A DNA stretch of 64,000 bases. Source: Actinopolymorpha pittospori. GTDB lineage: Bacteria > Actinomycetota > Actinomycetes > Propionibacteriales > Actinopolymorphaceae. Below the pieces are notes generated by a model. That model saw nothing but the letters and a program-made list of their open reading frames with translations, made no database searches and had not been told where the DNA came from. A program made the translations under genes and the position numbers. The DNA lies in contig NZ_JADBEM010000001.1 in assembly GCF_014873875.1 (NCBI RefSeq), positions 186,001 through 250,000 on the forward strand. The letters run 5' to 3'. Positions 16,190 through 25,228 of the stretch are shown here, piece after piece; positions within the stretch are counted from its first letter, which is position 1; the number at the start of each line of letters is the position of its first letter.

Positions 16190-17179
16190 TCACGCCTCCA
16201 GGTCGAGGTCGAACGGCACCTCGTTGGGTGCGATGTCGCGCACGCGCAGCATGCGGACGGCGTGCCGCCACCGCCGTCCCTGGTCGGTGGCGATGTCGGC
16301 GCGGATCTCCACCACGACGAGTGGGGCGACCTGGTGGTAGCCGGTCGGCTTGGACCGCCAGTTCACGGTGAGTTGCGCCGGCCACGGGTGGCCGCCGATC
16401 GCAGCGACCAGCAGCGGCGCGACCGTGGCGGCCTGCGCATCGGTCAGGTGAGTGGTCCGGCCCGCGTAGTGGAGTCGGCCGGTGTCGGAGGCGTATCGGC
16501 CGAGCAGCAGTGCCGCCGGCCGGTGGAGGCTGCCGGTGACCCCGCCGATCACGGCGTCGGTGGTCTGCCGCGACTTGTACTTCAGCCACACCCGCGCGCC
16601 GGAGACGTACGGGCTGTTCGCCGGCTTGATCACCAGCCCCTCGACACCGGCGACAGCCATCGTGTCGAACCACTCCGCAGCCACCGCCGGGTCCGATGTC
16701 TGCATGGCCAGGGTCAGCGGCGACCGGGCGGGGATCCGACGGAACAGCCGCTCCAGCACGGCACGCCGCTCTCGAAGCGGACGGCGGCGGAGATCACCGT
16801 CCTGCGCCGTCTCGAGCACGTCGAAGACGACCAGGTGGACAGGCTGGGTGACCGCGAGCTCGCCGGCATGACGGCGCTGGGCATAGCGGCGCTGCAAACG
16901 GTTGAAGTCGAGCCGTCCCCCGACCCAGCAGACGATCTCCCCGTCAACGACCGTCCCTGCAGGCAGGTAGGCGTACAGCGCGCCCACCAGCTCGGGGAAG
17001 GCGTCGTCGAGTGGTGTGCCGCGGCGGGAATGGATCTGTACGGAGCTGTCTGCCCGGATTGTGGCGAGCGCGCGGTACCCGTCGAACTTCGGTTCGTAGC
17101 GGAGGCCACCGGCAGGTGAGCGAGGTAACCGGTCGATGCTCTTGGCGAGCATGGGCACGATCGGCCCTGTGATGCGCAC
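16190..17179 (-). CDS. ligC: ATP-dependent DNA ligase, LigC-type
   Basis: This is a 329-residue ligase from GTG 17179 (AAGG seven bases upstream), which puts the family N-terminus VRITGPIVPMLAKS at the start. The nucleotidyl-lysine motif I is EPKFDGYR (K31). Other ligase motifs are DGEIV, EGLVIKPA (motif IV) and VWLKYK (motif V). The C-terminal OB-fold domain begins at GGVTGSLHRPAALLLGRY. The protein has no LigD-type primase or phosphoesterase domains, as expected for LigC, which in mycobacteria backs up NHEJ or base-excision repair. No ku gene is adjacent. A 96-base piece of a related ligase gene lies at 20175-20270. Confidence 0.9.
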   Translation of the reverse strand: MRITGPIVPMLAKSIDRLPRSPAGGLRYEPKFDGYRALATIRADSSVQIHSRRGTPLDDAFPELVGALYAYLPAGTVVDGEIVCWVGGRLDFNRLQRRYAQRRHAGELAVTQPVHLVVFDVLETAQDGDLRRRPLRERRAVLERLFRRIPARSPLTLAMQTSDPAVAAEWFDTMAVAGVEGLVIKPANSPYVSGARVWLKYKSRQTTDAVIGGVTGSLHRPAALLLGRYASDTGRLHYAGRTTHLTDAQAATVAPLLVAAIGGHPWPAQLTVNWRSKPTGYHQVAPLVVVEIRADIATDQGRRWRHAVRMLRVRDIAPNEVPFDLDLEA

Positions 17180-17412
17180 TGCGGGACCTTCAGGTGATGC
17201 GGTCTGACCGCACCACCGTACGGCGCCGCCTGTGCAAACGGCACCAACGGGCCCGCAGCTGACGACCGGGAACTCTCGGCGGGGCATTCGCGTTTCGCAG
17301 CTTGTGCGGCCGGAAGCGGCCGGAACCGCACAGGTGGGTCGGCCGGGCCGCGTGCGGCGGCCCCGGCCGGCCTATTGCCCCAGCGTCCTGAGTGCCGTTC
17401 CGACGGGCCCGC

Positions 17413-17437
17413 CCCGCCCACCTCCCCCATGGGCGGG
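17413..17437 (-). terminator. GC-rich hairpin behind the GH65 gene
   Basis: CCCGCCC at 17413-17419 pairs with GGGCGGG at 17431-17437 over an 11-base loop. It lies just past the minus-strand stop of the GH65 gene, between it and the ligase gene. It is a weak candidate terminator, as the surrounding DNA is very GC-rich. Confidence 0.35.
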
Positions 17438-17455
17438 TCCGGCGGACGCAGAGGG

Positions 17456-19813
17456 CTACGCGCGGCCGGGTCGGTGACGGACGGGTTCGCGGCCCGGCGG
17501 TTGGCTGGGTCGTGGACCGGGTGCGGCCGGAGGGATGGGGTTTGTGACGGGCTCGCCGGCCGTCAACTGGAACGTCCGACCGTGGTGGGCGAGCTCGACC
17601 GAGGCATCACCCTCCAGCGAGTACGTTGCGTTGGTTTTGTTGATATTCACGCATAATCTCTGCCCGTGCCACAGCACGCTGAAGGTGAGGCGGGTCAGCG
17701 GCGCGGGCAGACGTGGAGCGAACGTCAGTGACCCGCCGCTGTCGCGCATGCCGCCGAAGCCGGCCACGAGCGTGAGCCAGGCGCCGGCCAGCGATGCGAT
17801 GTGCAGCCCGTCACGCGTGTTGTGTTCGAGGTCGTCGAGGTCCATCCGGGCGGCTTCGCCCAGGTAGTCGTAGGCGAGATCGAGGTGCCCGACTTCAGCG
17901 GCGAGCACTGCCTGGATGCAGGCCGACAGCGACGAGTCGCGGACGGTCAGCGGCTCGTAGTACGCGAAGTCGCGGGCCTTCTCGTCGGCGGTGAACGCGT
18001 CGCCGCGCTTGAACAGCGCCATCACCAGGTCGGCCTGCTTGACCACCTGCTTGCGGTACAGCTGCAGATACGGGAAGTGCAGCATCAGCGGGTACTGGTC
18101 GGGGCGGGTCTGCGCGAAGTCCCAGACCGCGAGGTCGGTGAACTGCTCCGCCTGTGGATGTACGCCGAGCTTGTCGTCGTAGGGCACGAACATCGCGTCG
18201 GCGGCCCGCGCCCAGGCGGCGATCTCGTCGCCGGTCACTCCCAATCCGGCCGCCTCGTCTGGGTGGCGCTCCGCGGCCTCGGCCGCGCCCCGCAGATTCC
18301 GCTGCGCCATCATGTTGGTGTAGACGTTGTTGTTGGCGAGGGCACTGTATTCGTCAGGGCCGGTGACGCCGTCGATCCGGAAGCTCCCGTCGACGTGGTG
18401 GAAGCCCTGCGAGGCCCACAGCCGGGCGGTCTCCACGAGCAGCGGCAACGCGGCCGTCCGCTCGAACGCCTCGTCGCCGGTCGCCTGCACCAGCCGGATC
18501 ACCGCGTCGGCGACGTCGGCGTTGATGTGGAGCGCGGCCGTGCCGGCCGGCCAGTATCCGGAGCTTTCCTCGCCGTTGATCGTGCGCCACGCGAAGGTTG
18601 CGCCGTCGAGCGTGAGCTGCCGAGCCCGCTGCCGGGCGGCCGGCAGCGTCAGGTGCCGCCACCGCAGCGCATCGGCGGCGGCGTGCGGGGTGGTGTAGGT
18701 CAGCGTCGGCAGCACGAACGACTCGGTGTCCCAGAACACGTGACCGTCGTAGCCGGGACCGGTCAATCCCTTGGCGGGGATCGGCCGGCGCTCGGCCCGG
18801 GCGCTGGCCTGCAGTACCTGGAACAGGGCGAACCGGACCGCCTGCTGTACCTCCGGGTCGCCATCGAGGTCGACGTCGGCGCGGGCCCAGTAGTCGTCGA
18901 GGTACTGCCGCTGCTCGGCCAGCAGGCCCTCCCAGCCGCTCTCCCGCGCCAGCGTCAGCGCCGCCTCCACCTGCGCCGAGATCGCCGGGATCGACCGCAT
19001 GCTGGACCAGCCGTACGCCAGGAACTTCACCACCCGCAGCGACTCTCCACGCGCCAGCCGGGTGGTGAGCGTGAAGCGAGCGGTGTCCGGCGAGCACTCG
19101 ATTTCTGTTCGTACATTCGCGGGGCAGTGCACCGTATGGTCCATCGCCGCGCCGATCCGGCGCCCGCTGGCCCGCGTGCAGTGCACCAGTCGTGCACGCG
19201 CGTCGTGCGCGATGTGCTGTTCGGGTTGCAGCGGTGATTCGAGGGCGGCCGCCGCCCGCGGGTCTGCCGACGTCGCTGGTAGCTGCTCGTTGGCCACGAG
19301 TTCGGACTGGAGCACGATGTGCAGCGGCGCGTCAACCGGCCGCACCTCGTACGCGATCGCGGCGGTCGCGCGCTGGGTGAACGACACCAGCCGCGCCGAG
19401 GAGATCTGCATGCAGTGACCCGACGGGGAGACCCAGTCCGCGGTACGGCGCAGCACGCCGTCGCGCAGCGACAGCACCCGCTCGTGAGCGCCCAGCTCGC
19501 CGTAGCGCACGTCGAACGGTTCGTCTTCGACCAACAGCCGGATCAGCTTGCCGTTAGTCACGTCGATGACACTCTGGCCCGACTCCGGGAAGCCGTAGCC
19601 GGCCTCGGCGTACGGCAGAGGCCGGAACTCGAACACCGAGTTCAGGTAGGTGCCCGGAAGCCCGTGCGGCTCGCCCTCGTCGAGGTTGCCGCGCAGCCCG
19701 ATGTTGCCGTTGGACAGCGCGAACACCGACTCCGACTGCGCCAGCACGGAGAGGTCGAGACCGCGTTCACGGATGTCCCATGGCTCGGGCGAAAACGCCG
19801 GATGCGTGATCAT
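17456..19813 (-). CDS. Glycoside hydrolase family 65 phosphorylase (trehalose/maltose/kojibiose type)
   Basis: This 785-residue protein has the full GH65 layout. There is an N-terminal beta-sandwich (SVFALSNGNIGLRGNLDEGE), a linker, then an (alpha/alpha)6 barrel with FWDTESFVLPTL near residue 360. The general-acid Glu is in GVTGPDEYS near residue 485, followed by the phosphate-binding KQADLVMALF region, and a C-terminal sheet ends near residue 755. GH65 enzymes cleave alpha-glucosidic disaccharides with phosphate, giving beta-glucose 1-phosphate. The exact substrate cannot be read from sequence. The ATG overlaps a stub of what looks like beta-phosphoglucomutase (ATGA at 19810-19813), the usual partner that would convert the product. 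The last 30 residues are Pro/Arg-rich and probably dispensable. Confidence 0.9.
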   Translation of the reverse strand: MITHPAFSPEPWDIRERGLDLSVLAQSESVFALSNGNIGLRGNLDEGEPHGLPGTYLNSVFEFRPLPYAEAGYGFPESGQSVIDVTNGKLIRLLVEDEPFDVRYGELGAHERVLSLRDGVLRRTADWVSPSGHCMQISSARLVSFTQRATAAIAYEVRPVDAPLHIVLQSELVANEQLPATSADPRAAAALESPLQPEQHIAHDARARLVHCTRASGRRIGAAMDHTVHCPANVRTEIECSPDTARFTLTTRLARGESLRVVKFLAYGWSSMRSIPAISAQVEAALTLARESGWEGLLAEQRQYLDDYWARADVDLDGDPEVQQAVRFALFQVLQASARAERRPIPAKGLTGPGYDGHVFWDTESFVLPTLTYTTPHAAADALRWRHLTLPAARQRARQLTLDGATFAWRTINGEESSGYWPAGTAALHINADVADAVIRLVQATGDEAFERTAALPLLVETARLWASQGFHHVDGSFRIDGVTGPDEYSALANNNVYTNMMAQRNLRGAAEAAERHPDEAAGLGVTGDEIAAWARAADAMFVPYDDKLGVHPQAEQFTDLAVWDFAQTRPDQYPLMLHFPYLQLYRKQVVKQADLVMALFKRGDAFTADEKARDFAYYEPLTVRDSSLSACIQAVLAAEVGHLDLAYDYLGEAARMDLDDLEHNTRDGLHIASLAGAWLTLVAGFGGMRDSGGSLTFAPRLPAPLTRLTFSVLWHGQRLCVNINKTNATYSLEGDASVELAHHGRTFQLTAGEPVTNPIPPAAPGPRPSQPPGREPVRHRPGRA

Positions 19814-19945
19814 CGCTTGGTCTCCGATTCAGCTCGGTCCAAGACGTCGTCGGGGTCCTGCACCACGATGTCGGCACCGTGCGCACGTAGCTCGTCGGCC
19901 TGGACCGCCCGTCCACGCCCACGACGTACCTGAATATGAGACCTC
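19810..19945 (-). pseudogene. Beta-phosphoglucomutase/HAD C-terminal stub
   Basis: Directly upstream of the GH65 gene a minus frame ends ...AVQADELRAHGADIVVQDPD and stops at 19810-19812, overlapping the GH65 start. Just before it, in the next frame, stands IFRYVVGVDGR. Together they give the last 40 residues of the HAD-type beta-phosphoglucomutases that usually precede GH65 genes ('VVGVDR..QADELR.HGADVVV.DL'). The remaining 180-200 residues are gone; the upstream DNA is unrelated. The break leaves the GH65 gene without its normal upstream partner and perhaps without its promoter. Confidence 0.6.
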
Positions 19946-20174
19946 CACTGCCATGGCGAGCGAGGCCAGGTCGTGGCATCACGGTAGGCACGGGCACGCG
20001 CTACCTGCAGGCAACAAAAGACCCGCGCCACCCAGGACCGACGGGTAAGCCTGCCCCGCTCGGCGCGGATCGCCAGTGACCCTGCGATGGTAGATCAGCG
20101 GTGGGCGAGGAGGGTCCAGTCGATCAGAGCAACGGCATCGATGACCACATTCGGCTCTTCGACGACAAAGCGCG

Positions 20175-20270
20175 CTCCACCGGCCATCGGCACTGCTGCT
20201 TGGCCGGGCCACCTCTGACATCGGCCGCCTCCATTACGCGGGCCGCCCCACGCATCTGACCGACGCGCAG
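20175..20270 (+). pseudogene. Fragment of a LigC-type DNA ligase gene
   Basis: The plus-strand frame from 20175 reads LHRPSALLLGRATSDIGRLH, then YAGRPTHLTDAQ. This matches LHRPAALLLGRYASDTGRLH and YAGRTTHLTDAQ of the intact ligase encoded at 16190-17179. It is 32 codons of the OB-fold domain, on the opposite strand from the intact gene, with unrelated sequence on both sides. The divergence (about 80% identity) points to an older duplication or a second, lost ligase rather than a recent copy. Confidence 0.7.
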
Positions 20271-20412
20271 GCGAGCCGTGGTCGCCCCTGTTGCTCGTCA
20301 CGTCCACGTCGACACCCACCTCTTGACATGGGGCCGGACGCGCGACGGCCCGGGCTGAGACTCCGCGACCGCCGGAGGGATTCCCTCCAGGCGTGATCAG
20401 GCAAGGCACGAT

Positions 20413-20758
20413 GCATGAGCAGATCCTCACCACAAATGAGGTGAGAGGACCAGACGTCCGTGGAATTGTCTGACAGGGCCCGTCGTCAAGGTTCGATCAT
20501 CATCTCCGGCTCGGCGGGCTCCGTCACCTGTCGCGGTGCATGCGTCCGTACCCGGCATAATTGAGGTGGGCACCTCATCCACGATGTGGCCTGCACCAGG
20601 GCCCAGCAGCACCTGGTGCAGGCCGCAGCCGTTCATAGCGCAGCCCCGCGCACATCCCACCCCGCAATACTCAGTGTGCGTCTTGTAATGCAGGGCAAGG
20701 CATCTCATCGCCGTTATGAGCCCGCTAGTTCATCGCTGGGCGATCCAGAACTCGATGC
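20413..20758 (-). repeat. 345-bp imperfect repeat, copy A
   Basis: This segment matches 24200-24543 in direct orientation over its whole length, with many substitutions and small indels (shared blocks CTCCGGCTCGGCGGG, CACATCCCACCCCGC, GGGCATCTCATCGC-like and GGGCGATCCAGA). On the minus strand both copies encode related, frame-broken peptides: ASSSGSPSDELAGSITAMRC here and ASSSGSPNDELRGLITAMRC in copy B. The repeat is thus probably the 3' part and flank of a decayed gene family, not a mobile element. A third short echo (GCATGAGTAGATCCTCAC) stands at 22384-22401. Confidence 0.7.
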
Positions 20759-20884
20759 AAGCTGCCACGCGACCGCCGCACCAGGGACCAACGGCTTGAC
20801 AATCGTGGTGTGGGTCGCGCTCGATCGGCAGCTTGACGCTCGGGGAGGGGCTCCGAGACTGCCCGTGAGTAAGGCGGACGTTGG

Positions 20885-21511
20885 CTAGCAGGGACGGGTC
20901 ATCCGTCTCATGGCTGGGCGGTGTTCGCCGGGAAACCACGTGGGCCATGACGGTACGGATGGTGTCAGACCGGAGAACAGCCGTCGGGCTACGCCGCTGA
21001 CCTGCTGGGATGGGCGCTGCTGTTCGCCATGCAGTGCGTTGAGAACCTCGATCGCGCCCGTCAGCACCGGGATCGTCCACTTGACAATACGCAACTGCCT
21101 TTGCGCGGTTCCTACCGACCGCGGATCTGCCTTCTCCGCCTTCTCCGAGTCAGGCGAGCTCGCTTTCTCGATCTTCTTTCCCAGCGCTCGGGCGTAGGCA
21201 GTTGCTCCCAGTGCGGCGCACGTGAGGACGGTCTTGCCGATCGTGGAAGCGAGTACACCCTTCTGTGCGCCAATCCGCTGTCGGTTCGCCATGGCGAGTC
21301 CAGCGCCGCCGATGAGGTGGATACCGATGGCCACGGCGTTGATCGGGGTCCATTTGGACCATCCCGAGCTGGCCATACGAGCCGTATCTGTCTGGGTAGG
21401 CAGTTCTTCGGCCGCCGGATTGAGCGCGGCGGCACCCATCATCGAGCCCCCGAACCATGCCGCCAAGCCAAGATCGTGCATCGCGCGCAGGACAGTGTTG
21501 CGGTCTGACAT
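20885..21511 (-). CDS. Conserved-type membrane protein of unknown function
   Basis: This 208-residue protein runs from ATG 21511 (MSDRNTVLRAMHDLGLAAWF), with GAGGAAC upstream. Three or four hydrophobic segments are visible: LGLAAWFGGSMMGAAALNPA, INAVAIGIHLIGGAGLAMAN, VLTCAALGATAYARALG and KWTIPVLTGAIEVLNAL. A charged loop (KKIEKASSPDSEKAEKADPR) lies between the last two. Proteins starting with this HDLGLAAWFGGS pattern are common in actinomycetes but have no known role. It is transcribed toward copy A of the repeat. The hemerythrin gene lies upstream on the same strand, 110 bases away. Confidence 0.7.
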   Translation of the reverse strand: MSDRNTVLRAMHDLGLAAWFGGSMMGAAALNPAAEELPTQTDTARMASSGWSKWTPINAVAIGIHLIGGAGLAMANRQRIGAQKGVLASTIGKTVLTCAALGATAYARALGKKIEKASSPDSEKAEKADPRSVGTAQRQLRIVKWTIPVLTGAIEVLNALHGEQQRPSQQVSGVARRLFSGLTPSVPSWPTWFPGEHRPAMRRMTRPC

Positions 21512-21620
21512 AGTTCCTCCTCGCACTGCGCCAAGCTGGCGAAGACTTCCGTATCTGACAGCGCCCGCTGCTTCGTGGTCAACACACGAGCGTCATGAGA
21601 TCCGTGAATGGACTGAGCGA

Positions 21621-22193
21621 CTATGATCCTTTGTTTGTCTTTCCCCAGTCGCGGAAAGCGTCCCGCACCCGGTCGAAGACTGCGACCGGCGGTCCAAGGA
21701 GCATCTGGGCTACTGCGGATTCACCCGCGGCTGGATGGGGCCGGGTGGGAGCGACGGCCTCCGCCGCCCGCACGGCGCCTGCCATCTTCTGCAGGTCATC
21801 GGCGGGAAGCTCCCGACGTAGTCCGGGGAACTCTTCACTCTCCTCGTGCGAGGCATGCTTCTCCACCGCGTCGGCCAACGCCGCAAACCGTGTGTCGAAC
21901 TCCGAGTGGTCCACTCCAAGGTCATACAGCTCCGAGAGCTCGTCCTTGGCCTGCGACTCCTCGTTCAGCCGAGCATCCACCACCCGCTCGCCATTGGCGA
22001 TCTTACGGCGGGCCGTCGGGTGGACGACCTCTTCCTCGGCAGTCTCATGCACCGCGAGCAGGCGCAGCAAGTCCTCGAAGCTCTCCCGCTTGACATCACC
22101 CGTCTCGGTCCTCACCTGGGTGATCAGGGCCCTGATCTGCTCATGCTGCACAAGAAGCAACTCGATGACATCCTGATCTGTCGTGCCTGCCAT
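21621..22193 (-). CDS. Hemerythrin (HHE) domain protein
   Basis: This is a 190-residue protein from ATG 22193. The four-helix HHE cation-binding domain covers residues 8-125. Likely di-iron ligands are H17 (LLLVQHEQIR), H49 and E53 (LLAVHETAEEE), His in GVDHSEFDTRF, and His/Glu in EKHASHEESEEF. Stand-alone actinobacterial hemerythrins sense or carry O2, NO or H2O2, or store iron; which applies is not visible here. The C-terminal 60 residues (PTRPHPAAGESAVAQMLLGP) are typical of the actinobacterial subgroup. It lies upstream of the membrane protein gene on the same strand. Confidence 0.88.
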   Translation of the reverse strand: MAGTTDQDVIELLLVQHEQIRALITQVRTETGDVKRESFEDLLRLLAVHETAEEEVVHPTARRKIANGERVVDARLNEESQAKDELSELYDLGVDHSEFDTRFAALADAVEKHASHEESEEFPGLRRELPADDLQKMAGAVRAAEAVAPTRPHPAAGESAVAQMLLGPPVAVFDRVRDAFRDWGKTNKGS

Positions 22194-22561
22194 GTACACG
22201 ATCCTTTCTCGGCAGCCGTTACGGTCGCTCCGTCCTCCTCATGCACTACCTCTTCTTGCCTCGACGCTTACCGCAGTACCCATGCGGATGTGCATCGCAA
22301 GCCCTCTCACGATAGACCCGCGAGACGCTTAGCTCTACTTGCTAGCCCGCCCACGCCGGGCCAAGGACCGTCAAGGCGCCATCGCATGAGTAGATCCTCA
22401 CTGGCTTGGTGAATCCCTAGGGACGCCAGAAATCTCTGCAGGGAGTTCGAGGCGAATCCTGGACCTGGCGCGCCGTGGAACCGATACGTTGACTCCTTAT
22501 GCCCGGTAGCTGTCAACGCTTCGCGAAAACTGACCCCGTGTGGTTCCGTGAATTCTAGTGC
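22194..22561. other. Intergenic region
   Basis: About 370 bases have no gene. The only notable item is GCATGAGTAGATCCTCAC at 22384-22401, which echoes the left end of the 345-bp repeats at 20413 and 24200. Confidence 0.4.
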
Positions 22562-23188
22562 TTCTCCCAACACCACCTGGTGGCGCAGGCGTTCGTTGGC
22601 CTGGCCGATTTCAACGAATAGCAGGTGGCGGAAGGGCTGCAGCAGATCTCGCTGGGCGCGTATGTCACCTCCTCGGACTTCGGCGTCGACGTGACGGAGA
22701 ACTGGCAGTCGGAGTATCTCCAGTTCTTCCTCTACATCGTCGGGACAGTCTGGCTCGTCCAGCGTGGGTCGCCGGAGTCCAAACCGGCCGAGGACGCCGG
22801 TCCGCAAAGCGACAGAGAACAAGAGGTCGGCCCCCTACGCCCGCACTGAATCGCCGAGGTGGGCCAAGGACCGCGGCTTCAGATTGGGGATCTACTCCCA
22901 CTCCCTCGGACTGACCATGGCCTTGCTCTTCCTCGCCTCATGGTTAGCCCAGTCCGTCACCGGCGTGGTGGCCTACAACGAACAGCAGCTCGGTCAGTTG
23001 CAGGCACCGATCTCCTGGTCGCAGTATCTTCTTGCTCCCGACTTCTGGAACCGCACCCTGCAGAACTGGCAGTCCGACTCCTCGGGTTGGTGTCGATGGC
23101 CGTGTTGGCCGTCTTCCTGCGTGAGCGCGGCTCACCTGAGTCCAAGCCTGTCGGCATGCCGCACGACGGCACCGGCAGCACCGGCTGA
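22562..23188 (+). pseudogene. DUF6766-family membrane protein, disrupted
   Basis: The plus strand carries a DUF6766-type protein in three frames. Frame 1 from 22562 (LVAQAFVGLADFNE) hits an in-frame TAG at 22619-22621, then runs QVAEGLQQISLGAYVTSSDF, VTENWQSEYLQF and VQRGSPESKP. It slips in the C-run at 22831-22835 to RLGIYSHSLGLTMALLFLAS, VVAYNEQQLGQLQAPISWSQ and FWNRTLQNWQSD. It slips again near 23079 to LGLVSMAVLAVFLRERGSPE, stopping at 23186-23188. The paired ENWQSE...RGSPESKP motifs are the family hallmark. The N-terminal membrane segment is missing. One nonsense codon plus two frameshifts make it dead unless they are sequence errors. Confidence 0.75.
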
Positions 23189-23598
23189 CAAAGGAAATGG
23201 CGGGTCCGTAGCCGGCGAGATGATCGACCTTTCCGGCGGGGGACCCAGGCCCCCGCACGGTCATCCTCGGCAGGAGCAGTCACCGATCAGTTGATGAGAA
23301 GTCGCGCATGTAGCGGGTTGCGCCCGTTGGCACGAAGCGAGCAGGACGATACCCGGCACGACACGCCGTCGAAGCCGACGGTGGGCGTCGACACCGCGAG
23401 CAAATGGTGGAGGCCGGGGAACGAAGGACCGGTGTAGCCTCGCGCTCCTGGAAGTGGGCTGCACCGGCGCTATCGTGGGGGGCCCGCCGGGAGCTCGAAC
23501 AGGTCTCGCCCTGCACCGCTGGACCCCTGCTCCGCGGTTACTGTAGGCACCATGCGATGGCTGAGACCACGCCAGCGATACGCCCGCCGTGGCGTGAC
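23189..23598. other. Intergenic region
   Basis: About 410 bases hold no recognisable gene. A short plus-strand frame near 23340-23440 (DTRHDTPSKPTVGVDTASKW) has normal composition but no identifiable family and is probably a scrap. Confidence 0.35.
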
Positions 23599-24114
23599 TT
23601 ACGGCCTCGGCTGGGAGGGCTCGCTCGCCTTGCGCGGCCGCTCGGGCTTCCGCTTCCACTTCGACAGCCATTCCTCCACCTGGGACCGGACCCGCAATGG
23701 ACCAGACAGAGTCTCGACGACCGCCGGCGGGAACCCCTGCAGGGTGGCGAGCTCGTGGGCGCGCTGGCGGGAGACATCGGCGATCTCGGCGATCTCTGCG
23801 TCCCCGACAAGCGCTGGGATGCTGGGCTTGGCGACCCGTGCGACGAAGGTCTCCTCGTCGAGGACCTCGACGCCGAGCGGATTGAAGCGCCGGCCAGCTT
23901 CCTGAACAGCGTCACGCACCAGGCGCATCGCGAGGTCGACGGCTTGGCGCAGGGTGTTCGACTCGACGACCAGACACGCCGATGCGCGGTCCGGCTCCAG
24001 CTCGCGTCCGACCGCGGCGCGGTGCGGCTCGAGCGTCTCGGCGATCGTGGCGAGACCATTGGCGGTCGTCTCGCCGGCCTCGTACCACTCGACACGTGCG
24101 GCCCACATGACCAT
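23599..24114 (-). CDS. Putative DNA-binding protein with winged-helix/MerR-like segment
   Basis: This is a 171-residue protein from ATG 24114 (GGAAGG ten bases upstream). Residues 10-95 are helical (EWYEAGETTANGLATIAETL, then AVDLAMRLVRDAVQEAG). Residues 100-150 contain VGDAEIAEIADVSRQRAHEL followed by GFPPAVVETLSGPLRVRSQV and EEWLSKWKRK. That is the helix-turn-helix plus wing and trailing helix seen in AlpA/MerR-like DNA-binding domains. Such proteins are scattered through actinobacterial genomes, often near mobile DNA. Target and role unknown. The downstream end lies in a gene-poor stretch, so it appears monocistronic. Confidence 0.65.
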   Translation of the reverse strand: MVMWAARVEWYEAGETTANGLATIAETLEPHRAAVGRELEPDRASACLVVESNTLRQAVDLAMRLVRDAVQEAGRRFNPLGVEVLDEETFVARVAKPSIPALVGDAEIAEIADVSRQRAHELATLQGFPPAVVETLSGPLRVRSQVEEWLSKWKRKPERPRKASEPSQPRP

Positions 24115-24199
24115 GATGGCCCTTCCTTCCCTGTTGCTGGCCGTTCGAGGTCGAGGACGGCGCCCCAGTCGGGGGCCGGTGGCCATGGAAGGGAGCGGC

Positions 24200-24543
24200 G
24201 CATGAAATCCTCACCCCAAGCTGGCGGTGGACCGGACGTCGGTGCAAGCGTCTGCCTGAGTCCCGTCGTCCACAACGGTTGATCATCACCTCCGGCTCGG
24301 CGGGCCCTGCCACCGGCTGCGGTGCGTTCGTCCCCCGTCCGTACCCGACATGTGTGGTGGCACCTGATCCACGAGGCGAGGCAGCCCCGGGGTCCCAGCA
24401 CTCTGGTGCAGGTCGCCGTTCAGCGCGAAGCTCCAGGCACATCCCACCCCGCGCAATACCCAGCGCTCGCCTTGTAGGGCAGGGCATCTCATCGCGGTAA
24501 TGAGCCCGCGTAGTTCGTCATTGGGCGATCCAGAGCTCGATGC
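24200..24543 (-). repeat. 345-bp imperfect repeat, copy B
   Basis: This is the direct repeat of 20413-20758 (see copy A). Beyond its right edge the minus strand continues into the DUF6221-like remnant whose start is at 24755, while copy A has lost that part. Both copies therefore derive from one gene plus its 3' flank, and copy B keeps more of it. Confidence 0.7.
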
Positions 24544-24755
24544 GACCTGCGCACGAGCGCGTTCGTACTCGGCGACAACCTGCCGTTTCGCCCAATGTCC
24601 ACCATCGCCTTCGGCGGCATGCCACAGTCACATGCCGGCGGCGACAGCGGCGTTGACACTTCGTCAAAGGTCTCGCACGTCTCGTGATGGACGTAACCAG
24701 CCCGCTCGCTGTCCTCGGCGAAGCGGGCCACCAGGAACCCAGCAAGGTCACTCAT
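24480..24755 (-). pseudogene. DUF6221-like gene remnant
   Basis: An ATG at 24755 starts MSDLAGFLVARFAEDSERAG, which resembles the start of the actinobacterial DUF6221 family ('xxLxxFLRARLDEDExxAR'). The matching family centre (AKRQVVAEYERARAQVASSS, compare 'AKRRIVEEYE') lies in a different frame around 24560-24620. At least one frameshift separates them. Expected family length is 100-130 residues. Family assignment is by pattern memory and is not certain. Its 3' part is repeated at 20413-20758. Confidence 0.4.
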
Positions 24756-25228
24756 CCTTGACTGCCCTTCAGGTAGCAGACATCCCGAAGTCGGAAGCAC
24801 CATGACGGTCACCTCCACCATCGCACAGAGGCCCAGATGCCGGTCACGACCGGCGCACCGCCGTACAGGAGGCAGACTCTGGGTCCGTGAGCCCGGCAGC
24901 GCTGCTCGCCGCGTTCCTTGACGTCCCCGCCAGCATCCAGCGCTGGTAGCGCGTTGAAACGCGGTTGATCTGGCGTCTGGATGCCAGGAAGTTCGAAATG
25001 GTGCGGATGCGAAAGATCGCCCAACGACTGCGTAAGCGAGCGGTGGAGTTGCGCACTCGCCGCGCGGTTGAGCAGGATTGCGCCTGAGAACCGCGCGTGG
25101 GTACGCCTCTTTGGTGGGAATCGATGATCGCCTCCGCCCCAGCCTGGCCGGGTTGCCGCGCTGAGGGTGACTCACCCTGCTACGAACGCCTCGCTCTGGG
25201 TCTGACAGACATCCCAAGTCGAAAGTTG
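24756..25228. other. Intergenic region upstream of IS110
   Basis: About 470 bases hold no gene I can name. A plus-strand frame at 24955-25087 (basic, ETRLIWRLDARKFEMVRMRK) ends in a normal stop but has no start and no known match; it may be a fragment. Confidence 0.35.

Noticed and set aside
24955..25087. Basic plus-strand frame before IS110
   Set aside because: There is no start codon and no family. It could be chance in GC-rich DNA.
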